In this document: piece after piece, positions 1 to 10,753 of the stretch
Position numbering within the stretch: position 1 is the stretch's first letter
Layout of the letters: each line of letters opens with the position of its first letter
Origin: Asterias rubens
Taxonomy: Eukaryota; Echinodermata; Asteroidea; Forcipulatida; Asteriidae
DNA: 64,000 nucleotides
Direction: 5' to 3'
Assembly (NCBI RefSeq): GCF_902459465.1
Contig: NC_047066.1
Location: forward strand, 16,371,047-16,435,046
Translations under genes and position numbers: made by a program
The notes under the pieces: generated by a model
Told to the model about the DNA's origin: nothing
The model's database searches: none
Seen by the model: the letters and a program-made list of their open reading frames with translations, nothing else

Positions 1-536
1 AAATTTGGTTGCGACATTTTGCGACTTCGGAAATTATTCAATTTTGAAGTTGTATACCCCTATGAGAAACGCCTGTTTTGACTCAACCACCTGTAACGAC
101 TCGTGCGTGTGTAGCGGTCATATTTCTCTGTTTAGCATCAAAGAAAGACCACCCTTTATGAGTACCGCTTTTAGAAACCCATATGAAAACACACTTTGCA
201 TCGCAAAACATTTGTTCACAAACTGTTTCTTTGATATGCCTAGGGGAAAAAATGAACAAAACGATATTAGTAGTTATTAAACTCTTGCCGACCAATCACG
301 ATTCAGGACTATGATGACGTCATAGACCTTTAAAACCATGACCATCAAATTCTACGTATCAGAAAACCCCTTACAACCAACTTTCCATCATATATATGTT
401 TAAATATAATTTTCACAAAAAATATGTTGAGATATAATTTTGGCACACTTTGATTCAATTCTGGCCCATTGTGCGATGGGGAGTCGTGCTGGCGCCCACT
501 ACCGGTCGATCGGCACCGCCGCTACAGTATCATATT
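1..536. other. No gene or known repeat recognised
   Basis: AT-rich sequence with short open frames only. I see no convincing splice-bounded exon, RNA gene or terminal inverted repeat. Confidence 0.5.
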
Positions 537-540
537 TTAA

Positions 541-815
541 AGGAACACGTTGCCTTTGGATCGGTCGAGTTGGTCTTTGAAAAGCGTATGTAACAGTTTG
601 TTATAAAATGCATATGGTTAGATAGATGTTTTAAAAGTAGAATATAATGATCCACACAAGTACCACTCGAAATTGCGTGGTATTCCTCTTACTTCGTCGA
701 CAAACACGGTCGGCCATTTATGGGAGTCAAATTTTTGACTCCCATATGGCCGACCGTGTTAGTTCGCAAAGTAAAAGAAAAACCACGCAATTTCGAGGCA
801 AAATGTGTGTGGATT
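541..815. mobile_element. MITE with TTAA target (ACACGTTGCC family), copy 1, right part lost
   Basis: It starts directly after TTAA (537-540) with AGGAACACGTTGCC. It has a strong central hairpin (CGGTCGGCCAT paired with its reverse complement, about 706-760) and near-palindromic flanks. The same family occurs at 15824-16207, where the right terminus ending in TTAA is kept. Here the right end stops near 815 and runs into different sequence containing CACCGGGGTCGAC. It has no coding capacity. TTAA target choice is known for the piggyBac and Kolobok superfamilies; which one applies is not shown. Confidence 0.75.
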
Positions 816-932
816 ACCCACACCGGGGTCGACACACAGTATAGTCTGTCCCGATCTAAAACATTACGGGTACGGTGATCAGGTGGACAGGAAGCCATAC
901 TAAATCCCACAATTCCGTTTTCGCACATAATA

Positions 933-1086
933 TAGGGTGCGTTCGATTAGCTTCCCCGGGTCGACCCCGGTGTGTGGCGTTTTCTTTTGCCAGGACGAAC
1001 GTGTGCAGATAATTACCCACATTCGTCCTGGGGAAAAAAACGTCAAACACCGGGGTCGACCCAGGGAAGCTAAACGAACGCACCCA
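933..1086. mobile_element. Palindromic MITE, TIR TAGGGTGCGTTCG, copy 1
   Basis: The left end TAGGGTGCGTTCGATTAGC and the right end GCTAAACGAACGCACCC are inverted copies, and inner arms carry ACCCCGGTGTG and its complement. A second member lies at 23515-23764. No exact target duplication is visible beside either copy. The termini look hAT-like, but that is inference. Confidence 0.7.
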
Positions 1087-1099
1087 TAAGAACGAAAAT

Positions 1100-1378
1100 C
1101 GCACATGAATATTAAATTATGCGCATATGTATATCATCACAAAACATCGCATATAAATGATCGCATACATGTACTAAACAATTATCAAATATATATATTA
1201 AAAATTATCGCATATATAATTATTGCAAATTATCGCACATATATTAGTACAATTTATCGCACACATATTACAATTTATTGCATATATATTACATTTATTG
1301 CATACATCAAACGAATATCGCTCATATGTGACAATAATCGCATAATATGAGAAACATCGCACATACATTATACATTAA
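1100..1378. repeat. AT-rich degenerate tandem repeat (ATCGCATATAT-like)
   Basis: About 15 imperfect repeats of a 16-20 bp motif built on TTATCGCACATATAT. The spacing is irregular. An 81-codon open frame through it is a by-product of the repeat. Confidence 0.65.
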
Positions 1379-1379
1379 T

Positions 1380-2150
1380 CGAATATGCAACGTTTGACAC
1401 GCCATACCCGAACATACTATAATGGGTGATTGTTAAAGGATTGTTGACTCTATAGGGGACGACTCCCAGCTTAAGGTTGTCTTTATTGTTTGGTTCCAGG
1501 ATGGGAGCCATGGTTATGGACTTGACAACAATGGCTCAACAGGGAACAGCTTAAAGCTGGGCCAGTACACCCGATAGCTCACCTGGTTTTAAACGCTGGG
1601 TGGGATACCAGGGGGCGGTTTTTACCGTGGAAGAAAAACATCTCACGCCTAACGTTGATTGTCATTCAAACGAGTAACGTGTTCTGTTCGACATTCGCAT
1701 GTAGAATATCGAACGTCAAACGAGGACCAGTTGTATACACATGATACATTCAGACAGAATGGTTTCACAACTTTGTCAAACGCTTATCAGATCAGTGGTG
1801 ATAACGATCCAGCTGATGCGTACCGACCTGAACAGAAGTTCTTAAAGGGTCGGGCGCGTTATGTCAGCTTGCTTGCGTAATCTATATTATAAAAGTGCTT
1901 AAATCGCATGGGCGCCGCCATTGTTGTTTGACCTGCTAAAATGATGCGTTCTGGGGTAAATTTCGGGGTACCCGTGGGTTGGGGCATGTGTTGTTTGTGA
2001 CGTCACAGTCAAAGCGCGAACGTGTAGTTACTTTGGGGTTGAGGGCAGGTGCCTTTGTGATGTCACAGTCACAGCGCGAGCGTCCAGTAACTGGTGGGGG
2101 TTATTAGAGCACGTTATACACGAAACGGAGAACCACCTGATTGGCTGGAC
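1380..2150. other. Unassigned stretch with a 60-bp tandem duplication
   Basis: No gene is recognised. A 73-codon open frame at 1659-1880 has no features I can interpret. Positions 1994-2032 and 2054-2092 are direct repeats of a roughly 39-bp block, offset by 60 bp. The first copy contains the palindrome TGACGTCA and the second TGATGTCA. Confidence 0.45.
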
Positions 2151-2725
2151 CCGTGGGGAACAGGGAAAGTTATGGGACGGCAAAAAGTGCAAAGAACAGT
2201 TCACGGGCGGAATGACGGGAAGGAGGCACGGGTTAGATTTTGGACGGGATAGGAGGTAGGGGCACAAGTGGTACGTCTGTGGAACGGGGGACGGGGGGAC
2301 GGCAACAACAGAAATGACGGGGAAAATAAACAGGGCTCTGGGGTAGGGAATGAACAAAATTAAAAAAGGACTATCGTGATGTTGGACATGGGACAGGAAC
2401 ATATTAAACTGGGTGGGGGATCAAGCCCATAAAACGGGGGGGGGGAACGGGACCCGCGCGAAACTGGAAAGGCAAACAGTGGCAAGCAAAGAAGAATGCC
2501 TATGCATGGGATCGCGGGACGGGAAAGGCACGGAGGCGTGGGTTAGATATGGGACGGGATAGGGAAGCGGCACACGGTGGGACAGGGAGTTGGGGGAAAA
2601 AATTAACGAGGCTGGTGAGGGGGGGGGAAACAAAGGGGTTTGAAAAGTATACAGGACAGAAAATAATCAACTGAACGGGAACAAAATAAACGAAACGGGA
2701 TATAAACGGGACTGGGAAAGAACCA
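2150..2725. repeat. Purine/G-rich degenerate repeat region (GGGACGGG-like)
   Basis: Many copies of GGGACGGG, GGCACGG and GGTTAGAT-GGACGGGATAGG recur. The blocks near 2220-2300 and 2520-2600 resemble each other, which suggests old tandem duplication. The proline-rich reverse-strand open frames here (for example 2028-2402) follow from the composition. Confidence 0.5.
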
Positions 2726-4450
2726 CTATCGGGATCCGCTGGAAACTAGAAAATATGGATGGGATCGACAATGCCGAAACGGAAAAAAGACGGCCAGGTG
2801 TACGATTTTACAAAGTACCAAGATTCGTCTTAATTTAGAACGGGTAGTTTGCCACAGCATTTTTACGAAGCGCGGCATCCCGCTGGTAATAATAATAATA
2901 CTAAAAACGGTCATTTGTATTGCGCAGTTACCTATATAAATATACTCTACTGCGCATTTTGTATTATTATAATTATCCAGTACCGGTTTATAAATTGTTT
3001 TGGATGTAAACTTACTGTGTGTCAAGAGTGATGCAGAAATGATGCACAACAATATCGCGGCTGCCACACAGCTGTTGCGTCCCTCCATGATGTTTCGATC
3101 GTATTGGTAGTAACTATCTCTGCCTCCTTAACTGCAACAGACCTATCAATGATATCAACCACTGGAACATCACCACTCGGTAAGGTAGTGCTACCCGGAG
3201 CACGCAGTTTGCTCAGCTGAAGAGTGTAGTGTGCAGTAGCCAACTTTTGTAGAGCGCCAACAGTCACAAGGGAATACTGAGATCGACTCCACATAGCAAA
3301 TACAATTCGTCGTATAGGACAAATTTGTTAGCATTATAATAGTGAACTTTGTTTACATCACAATTTACTTAGCTATTATAAGATTGGTTTGCAGTTAAGA
3401 TCAAACTATAAGCTCTCTGTGAAATCGACCCCTGGATCTCTATAATGTTCGTTCATTGCTTATAGTGTATTGCTTTTAAATTGTTATTGCTTCAATAAAA
3501 TTGACGAAAATTAGCCATTGGCTACAATTACAAGATTTTAATAAACCATTCATAATAACATAGTAGTATAACAATAACAAATGTTTCAAATGGAAAATAC
3601 TCACTATGGGTGTCATTTCTGCAAGCAAATGCTCGTTGTATTTATATAACATTGGTCATTGTCTGCACTGATCTATGTTGTTGCTTCAAAAGAGCTGCTT
3701 GCTGCGTCCAGGGCACATTTTATAGAGCGACTCAATAGGCTTTATTTTCTGTTTACAGTGAGCAGAGCCATGCAAATGGGCCCCGATCCACCGGTAGATT
3801 CCCCCCTCGTCGGTTTCACCAAACTCTCTTTACAAAAAAGCCACAGTTATTCGGAATCAGCAGGAATGAAGCAAAATCAGCCGCAACGAAGAATTAAAAA
3901 AATTCGTGTCATAATCTGGAGGAAATTTTAAGTTAACCCGAGCTTAAAGCCTCGGTCACAACCCACCGTGCGTGTTTTTAGTCCGTACGTTTTTTGAAGA
4001 GGCCATGGCCGCCACGTTTTTCTGAAAACATGGGGAGGGAGTAGCAAAAGCAGCGATGGAATGCGTCAACTCACGTCACTCGCACGGTCTGCGCAAGGTG
4101 TAAGATATGTGGCCCGCCCGCCACGCCTGGCCGTGAGCGGTTGCGTGCATCGTATGTTGCGCACGTTGTAAGTGAGTTGTACATGCTTACAACGTGCTTA
4201 CAACGTACGACCATCTTGCGATTGCCACATTGTCGTACGGACTCCGTACTTACACGTGCTGGTCACGTACGGTGTCCTTTTACTCACTTGCATGTTGTAA
4301 GTGCGTGCAAGTGTGATGAACGTGAGTTTTTCGCCCGATGTCGGGGGGGGGGGGGGGGGTTATATAATAGAAAGCATGGCAGTTCTCTAAAGAACGCGCT
4401 CTACATGGCAAGTAGTTACACACATGGGGTAACATCAAACCAAATTCAAG
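2725..4450. other. No recognised gene; scattered MITE debris
   Basis: A 90-codon minus-strand frame at 3022-3294 starts with ATG, but it has no splice signals or motif I recognise. Near 3412-3438 there is a fragment of the CTCTGTGAAATC MITE. Near 3758-3787 there is the tail of the GGGCCCAATTTCATGG MITE family. 3950-4330 is rich in repeated words around ACGTACG and CTTACAACGTGC. A run of about 18 G lies at 4340-4358. Confidence 0.4.
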
Positions 4451-4459
4451 CATGTTATT

Positions 4460-4590
4460 CTTTCGTTATTATTTTCTTGCAACTTCGATAATCAATTCAA
4501 CTCAAATTTTCACAGATCAGTTATGTTATGCAATATGTTGGGATACACCAAAATATGAGCACTCTGGTCTCTGACAATATTATGGGACGC
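4460..4590 (-). mobile_element. Fragment of the GGACACTATTGG MITE (family A)
   Basis: The block CTCAAATTTTCACAG, then a TTATG-rich stretch, then TGTTGGGATACACC matches the first half of family A in reverse orientation (compare 17699-18079). It is diverged and lacks both termini. Confidence 0.6.
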
Positions 4591-4599
4591 GCCCAGTTG

Positions 4600-6148
4600 C
4601 TTTTAAAAGGATGTTTTGACAAAGTTTCAAAGTTTTTTGTACACGATCAGAATATCAAAGGATGTGAAAATAAACTTATCTGATTTGATTACCAGACACG
4701 TCCATGTCACGCTATAAGCTGGGGAATAATTCCCATGAGTTGATTCTGAAGGAAAGGATGCACAACCGTTAGGGATTACATTATTTTGAGGCCTTCGTTC
4801 GCTAATTTAGTGATTCGATTGACACCCGCTATTTCATTGTCTGAATAACAATGCTTACTTCAAGCAGACACAATAAGCTGTTTTGAGCTGAACTAAACGA
4901 TAGGATTTTTTATAACAGACATCAACACTAATCTAATTACTGTAGTCGTCATTCCTTTGTTCTGTACACTTAACAACAATCCTATACTTCAACACTGTAA
5001 ACAAAAAACCACTGCATACAATAATTATGTAGGTACACAGAGTGTTTTAAAGTCCCCTCATTGTGTTGACCAAGTAGACCTTTATTGATCTCATGCCGGG
5101 CACACAATCTTTCCGATCGGGGTTGTGGGGTCTGATACTGTTGTCCTGTTTATTCCTTTTCAAAATAATTCTTCTGTGGGGTCCAAGTTGAACAATAGTG
5201 CATCGTTTTGTTCTTTATTGTTCAATTGTGTAAAAGACCCCACAGTGGCCCTTCCGTACAAGTCCACGGGTACTGGCATTAGGATGCGGATCAGGGTAAA
5301 TGAGCCATTTGCAAGTTTGATTTGAATAATGTATGAGGCAATGACTCGCTTGTAGTCAATGTTCCCGCTTTAATTTCAATTATACAAATCGTATACACAG
5401 TGTCGACCTCCAGTAAAGAAAGCCCCGTTATTGGTATCCATTCACACATTCTATTTGATGCCGCCATAATCCAGTCGTCAATTGTTGTTCTGTAAGTCAT
5501 TTGTCTATGTAAACTGCTGCAATAAAGTATCAAAACACTTACAAACGTTCAGATTTATCGGAACCTGAATTAGTATGCAAACAAATAATTGATCATTTTG
5601 ATTCACAGTTATCTTCTGTGCATTTTGACAGCTATTGTGTTGCGCTACAATATTGTTTGTAAGAACCTCCCATATTTTATACACACAATTCCTTTGTGAA
5701 TAAACCCAGTCCTTAGAGTTTTCCTATGGAGACCCTTTGTTTTTCATTGTCTGTTTGTTCTCGGTCTATGCTAGTAGTGCTTATGAAATCACACATACAT
5801 GTAGTTACATGTGTTACAGGACTCTTCCTTTGTACATATTCGATATCTTGTGATCAGGCAAGCCATTGTTATACAGATTTAAACAAATCTTACCTCGCAA
5901 ATGGCATAACAAATTTAAGATAATAAGTTTATATACAATGCGATACATAATTATCTCTAAATGAACTCCAAAGTAAGTGTTGTAAAATTTACGACTGCTG
6001 CTAAAATTGTTACGATCCGAAAATCCCCAAACTTTCCTAAATGTCGGTTTTCCGAAAATTTGACTTTTCTCAGACGCAACAAAAAATCAAACAAGATCAC
6101 ACTGATATAAACAACATAAACAAGTGTGATTTAATAAAACACTACTCT
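4600..6148. other. No gene recognised
   Basis: Unique-looking AT-rich DNA. Short open frames at 5125-5325, 5291-5533 and 5726-5923 carry no motif I can name, and I do not see convincing exon boundaries. Confidence 0.4.
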
Positions 6149-6151
6149 TAA

Positions 6152-6275
6152 AGCCATTGGACCCTTTCGGTACAGAAAAAAAAAATTCACAGATTTACAA
6201 ATAACTTACAGGGTTAACAGAAGGTAGTGGTGAAAGACTTCTCTTGAAATATTATTGCATGAAATGCTTTACTTT
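6152..6275 (+). mobile_element. MITE fragment with TTAA start (AGCCATTGGAC family)
   Basis: TTAA (6148-6151) is followed by AGCCATTGGACCCTTTCGG and a short A-run. The opening resembles the TTAA-flanked families A and ACACGTTGCC here. Only the 5' part is seen; no matching right terminus is found. Confidence 0.45.
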
Positions 6276-6431
6276 TGTGTATGATTGTATTGTATATCGT
6301 ATTGTAACAAAATGTAAAATAAACATTTATTAGGTTCGTTCGAGACCAGCGCTTTCATGGTAACATTAGAGACGGTGAACACATGTAAGTAGTATGTGTG
6401 ATTTCATATGCACTATAGCATACACTGAAAA

Positions 6432-6660
6432 CATCTAGTAGTCAATTTGGAGAAAAAACTACGCAATAAAAATCAGTCTTTCCATTCATGACTAATTTTT
6501 CAATCCGAACTAACTAATAGGAAACATTTTTACTAATTGAGCTAATGAAATTACTAATCAATGATTTTAAAGACTAATACGAATTTGTTATTTCTAATTT
6601 TGTCCGTAGATTAGTTGATACAGAGTACTGATTGACTAATTGTTTCTCTCCAAAATATGA
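6432..6660. repeat. Imperfect inverted repeat rich in GACTAAT
   Basis: The left edge CAATTTGGAGAAAAAAC pairs loosely with the right edge GTTTCTCTCCAAA, and ACTAATT words recur inside. It is probably a decayed foldback MITE. Confidence 0.35.
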
Positions 6661-7562
6661 AATGACAAGTCTGACATAGCAATGACAAACTGGTCGACTA
6701 ATGTGTGAGGAAAATACTAATTGAATTGGCTCCGAAGGCGGGCACAATACAAACGCCTGATACAGAACTTACTCGTACAACGTTCGGTCGAGTGCCACCG
6801 ACCCTTCCTCCCTATCAAGAGGTTGTGAATTATTGTGTATTCTGAATTTCTGAATTTCTGAATTATTAAATTTAATACAAGAATAAATTCCTGTTTCAAC
6901 TTTTGGAAAACAAGTGTACAAACTTACTTGGTTATGATATGAGCATTGGATAGATGTTGGTAGTTTAAAACATTGTGAGAAACGGCTCCCTGTAAGTAAC
7001 GTAGTTTTTGAGAAAGAGGACGAAATTCCCACTAAAATATTTGAATTGAATTCGAGACCTCGGCGTTTTCCGGCCTCATTATTCTCTCGCATCTTCGACG
7101 ACCAATTGAGTTATAATGTTCACGCAATGGAAAACATGGGCGCCGCTTGTAACCTTGGAGGTAGTCTGTAAACAGTGCTGTCATTAATCAGCACGGTGAG
7201 TACGATTAACAGAACAGCCAGAACACAATCATCGCACCACCCGGTCAGGCCGGTTTCGCGCCGATATTGTTTAGTGCGCGATGGTCGCGCAGCATTGCAA
7301 TTCAGCACAGTTATTTACACTGTTCAAAAACCATTATCGCAAAATAGCGTGTCATTTTCACTGTCGCGCAAATATCGCCCGCGCGATTCGTAACTTTCCC
7401 TCTCGTCTGCAGCATGCAGCAACAAGAACGTCAGGTTATTAGTCCGTGTCAACGTGTGCTGTTGGTGGGTGGTGGAATATGAAATAAGGTAATTAATTTA
7501 TTGCATTCTGTTGTAATTATTCAGAAATATAATAACATGTTAATAAGTAACGCATAGAGTAT

Positions 7563-8160
7563 GGAACGCCAAAGAGGCATTTAATCATCGGTGATGGTCT
7601 TTTGCAACCGGTGATCAAATTTGTCATCGGTGGTGGTCCTATGCGATCGGTGATCAACTTTAGCGAGCGGTGATAAAACACGATCGGTGGTCCATTTTAG
7701 CGATCGGTCATGCATATTCATGATCGGTGATGGTATATAGCGATCGGTCATACATATTCACGACCGTTGATGGCTTTTTGCAATCGGTGGTCAACTTTAG
7801 TGATCGGTGGTGGCTTTTTGCAATCGGTCAACGTTAGTGATCGGTGGTGGCTTTTTGCAATCGGTCAACGTTAGGGATCGGTGGTGGCTTTTTGCAGTTG
7901 GTCAACTTTAGGGATCGGTGATGGCTTTTTGCAATCGGTCATCTTCAGGGATCGGTGATGGCTTTTTGCATGCGGTCAACTTTAGTGATCGGTGGTGGCT
8001 TTTTGCATTCGGTAAACTTTAGTGATCGGTGGTGGCTTTTTGCAATCGGTTAACTTTAGGGATCGGTGATGGCTTTTTGCAATCGGTCAACTTAAGGGAT
8101 CGGAGGTGGCTTCTTGCAATCAGTCAACTTTTGCAACCGGTGATGGGATTTTGGGATATC
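7563..8160 (+). repeat. Element B terminus plus roughly 35-bp tandem array (left arm)
   Basis: It opens with GGAACGCCAAAGAGGC and continues as about 15 imperfect units of GATCGGTGATGGCTTTTTGC followed by AATCGGTCAACTTTA. The same array appears inverted at 12170-12771 and directly at 61677-62150. It is interpreted as the subterminal array of a DNA transposon. Confidence 0.8.
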
Positions 8161-8984
8161 CGAATTTTGCGTCCGGTCGGTGCAGGCCTACTTCAAAACC
8201 TATGATGTGTAGATTGTGGATATTAGTTGTTGTTATTTTCTAGTTCACACCACCATGGAGGAATAAATTACACTCACCAGCGGGTTGACTGACTTGCCAA
8301 ACATTTTTAGAAGAGTACCATTTTATAACTATGTAAGGGGGAACGCAACAAACATCAAATTACTCAGCTCTTTCTAAAAAGATAATAATAATAATAACAA
8401 ATGGGTAGGAGAGGGTGTGGAAGGGTTATCTATGTCCCACAATTGGTTGTCGTCTTCCGGAAATGGTTTATGCCGGGGAAATACAAATATTTATATTCAG
8501 TGAAGGGAAATGTTTTTGAACAAGAGTCTCTACCGATAGTTTTGTGTGTAAGGGGAAATCTGAAATCATACAAGTAGCCCTGTATAAACAGACCCTGAGG
8601 TGAGAACATTATGACCACACAAAAACCGTTTTGATGGAAAACACATATTATGTGCATCATGAATGTGATGGACAAACACAGACCGGGACGCACTCAACAC
8701 GTTTTATAAAAGGCTAGGTAAAGTATTATACAAATATTTCCTTGTAATAAACGGAGAGGCACGTATTAATTGAATCCAAAGCGAAAAACGTACTATATAA
8801 AGTTCTTAATTTAGGGGGGGGGGGGTGTATAAAGTATAAAGATAAATGAGTTAAATCTTATATAAAATTGAAGCTTGAAAATAAGCTTTACTCTAAACGT
8901 AATTTTGTTTTAAATGATTAATTAATTAACCTTGTGATCTTCATTTGCATATTTAATTAGTAAATCTTAGTAGAGCGCCATATC

Positions 8985-9570
8985 TCAAGAAGTATACTTC
9001 CGGGTCAACCGGAAGTTTGCCCATTTTTTGTTTCAGTTATACTACACAATCAATCTTCATTTTTTGTTTCAGTTATAGACTCCTTTTAAATTTTTACTTT
9101 GGAAAACCGTGACCCCATGTTGACCTCTATTTTCGGGTCAACCTGTATTGGGACCAGATCTCAAGACCTATACAACCTATTTCAAACTTGTTCCAGTTTC
9201 CGCGACCCCATGTTGACCTCTACTTCCGGGTCAACCGGAAGTGGGACCATATCTCAAGAACTATACAACCGATTTTCAAACTTTTTTTTCAGTTGCACAC
9301 TCCTTTGTGTTAAATATTAACTTTGAAAAATGTGTCCCCTTGTTGACCTCCACTTCAGGGTCAACCGGAAGTGGGACCATACCTCAAGAACTGCACAACT
9401 AATGTTCAAACCCTTTTTTACTTAGAGACTCTTTGAGCATTAAGGATTAACCTTAACAAAACTTGGCCCCCATATTGACCTAGCTCTACTTCCAGGTCAA
9501 CCGGAAGTGGGACAATATCCCAAGAACTTCACAACCTATGTTCAAACCTTTTTTCAGTTATAGCCTAACA
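8985..9570 (+). repeat. Tandem repeat of about 90-140 bp (CCGGAAGTGGGACC)
   Basis: Five diverged units share TTGACCTCTACTTCCGGGTC and ATCTCAAGAACTATACAACC. They are mirrored in the right arm at 10763-11348. Confidence 0.7.
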
Positions 9571-9654
9571 AACAGTACAGTATCGGGCCAATGGTGGCAT
9601 GTACCGGCGTCGAGTTTCGATACGGTGCCGTTAATTATGATGATGATATTGAGC

Positions 9655-10060
9655 CAGAATTGGGCCAGTGCTGGCCTTCTTCCGGTCAAGCGTCATGTCC
9701 TTGCTAGTAAAGTGCCCACACTGGGCCAATGTCGGTTTTATAGAGGCAAACTATTTTAGTTAGGACGGAGGTTTGCCTGTCTTGGCCAATATTGGTTTTG
9801 TGCGGCACACCGTTTCGGCAAAATGATGAACCTTTAATGGGCCAATGCTGGTTTTGTAGCGGTGCACCATTTTGGGAAAGTGGTAGAAAACCTGCAGTGG
9901 TCCAATACTGGTTTTGTGGCACACCATTCGGGAAAACAGGCAGAAAACCTCTCATTGAGCCAATACTGGTTTTGTAGCTGCACACCATTTTTGTCAAAAT
10001 GGTGTCATATAGAAAACCTTTTCGGGGCCAATCATGCCAATACTGGCTTTGACAAAACGG
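9655..10060 (+). repeat. Tandem repeat of about 60 bp in the palindrome spacer
   Basis: About six units share GGCCAATACTGGTTTTGTAG, then GCACACCATTTT, then AGAAAACCT. An inverted pair of the same unit lies at 10520-10625. The inverted symmetry therefore continues into the spacer in a more decayed form. Confidence 0.65.
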
Positions 10061-10130
10061 TAAAGAAATATTTTCTAATTACTAAACCGACTTGATATTT
10101 AAAAAGGAATTAGCCCATGCATGTTATTGA

Positions 10131-10285
10131 AGCTGGGGTGGATTTCACAAAGAGTTAAGACTAGTCTTATCTCGAGTTAGGAAGAGTTAATCGTCCTAAC
10201 TTAGGACTAGCCATACGCTTCTTATATCTCCAAGGACTATGTCCTAAGTTAGGACTAGGCCTAACTCTCTGTGAAATCCAGCCCT
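10131..10285. mobile_element. MITE, TIR GGATTTCACAAAGAGTTA, copy 1
   Basis: The left GGATTTCACAAAGAGTTA and the right TAACTCTCTGTGAAATCC are inverted. Internal words (AAGACTAGTCTTA, CCTAACTTAGGACTAG) are also self-complementary. It sits almost exactly at the centre of the palindrome. A more decayed copy is at 14252-14400. Confidence 0.7.
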
Positions 10286-10519
10286 GATGGTACCGGCATT
10301 TTGAGAAACAGAATACTATCAATAAAACAACATTCTAAAATGTATACCTCCTTTATTATTTTATTGGTTTTTGCATAGCATTTTTAATTTGATTTATTCA
10401 TTGCTGCTGTTTTTTCATTTTTTATGTTTTGTGTTTATCATGGACAACTACACTTTATTGTAATGAACTTTTTTATTGCAAAGTAATTTCATGTCAAAAT
10501 GGCGTGGCGCTAAAAAAAA

Positions 10520-10625
10520 AGGATTGGCCCAGAAAAGATTGTCTATGGTGCAGCTACAAAACCAGTGTTGGCACAATAGAGGTTTTCTACCATTTTGCCA
10601 AAATGGTGTGCCGCCAACAAACCAG
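10520..10625 (-). repeat. Inverted remnant of the 60-bp spacer repeat
   Basis: The reverse complement matches the units at 9655-10060 (ACCATTTTGGCAAAATGGTA, GAAAACCTCTA, CACTGGTTTTGTAGCTGC). Only about two units remain. Confidence 0.6.
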
Positions 10626-10753
10626 TAGACAGATGACAGAAAGTAAAACTTTCATTATCAGACGAAAAATCAACCAGCATTTTAACTCGTAAGTTTTTAT
10701 TAATAAAATAAAAATGCAAAAAGTATATCAAATATATTAAATTTTATATTAAA

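Larger units (their letters stand above)
6912..9579 (+). repeat. Left arm of a 2,668-bp inverted repeat
   Basis: Every position x here pairs with 20333-x on the other strand. This was checked at the outer edge (6912/13421), at small mirrored open frames (7120-7308 with 13025-13213; 8430-8693 with 11640-11903) and at the inner edge (9579/10754). Only scattered substitutions are seen and no net indel. The arm contains a family A half-copy (6912-7111), a 450-bp block unique to these arms, the AACGCCAAAGAGGC terminus (7565), a 35-bp tandem array, a shared middle and a block of longer tandem repeats (8985-9570). None of the small open frames looks like a gene. Confidence 0.9.

Noticed and set aside
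2028..2633. Proline/serine-rich minus-strand frames
   Set aside because: Produced by the GGGACGGG-rich composition; no start context, motif or splice support.
3022..3294. 90-codon minus-strand frame
   Set aside because: It begins with ATG and reads plausibly, but no domain, splice phase or neighbouring exon supports it.
7120..7308. Mirrored small frames in the palindrome arms (also at 13025-13213, 8430-8693 and 11640-11903) as duplicated genes
   Set aside because: They are identical only because the arms are identical. They lack motifs, and the copy at 62364-62709 is broken.
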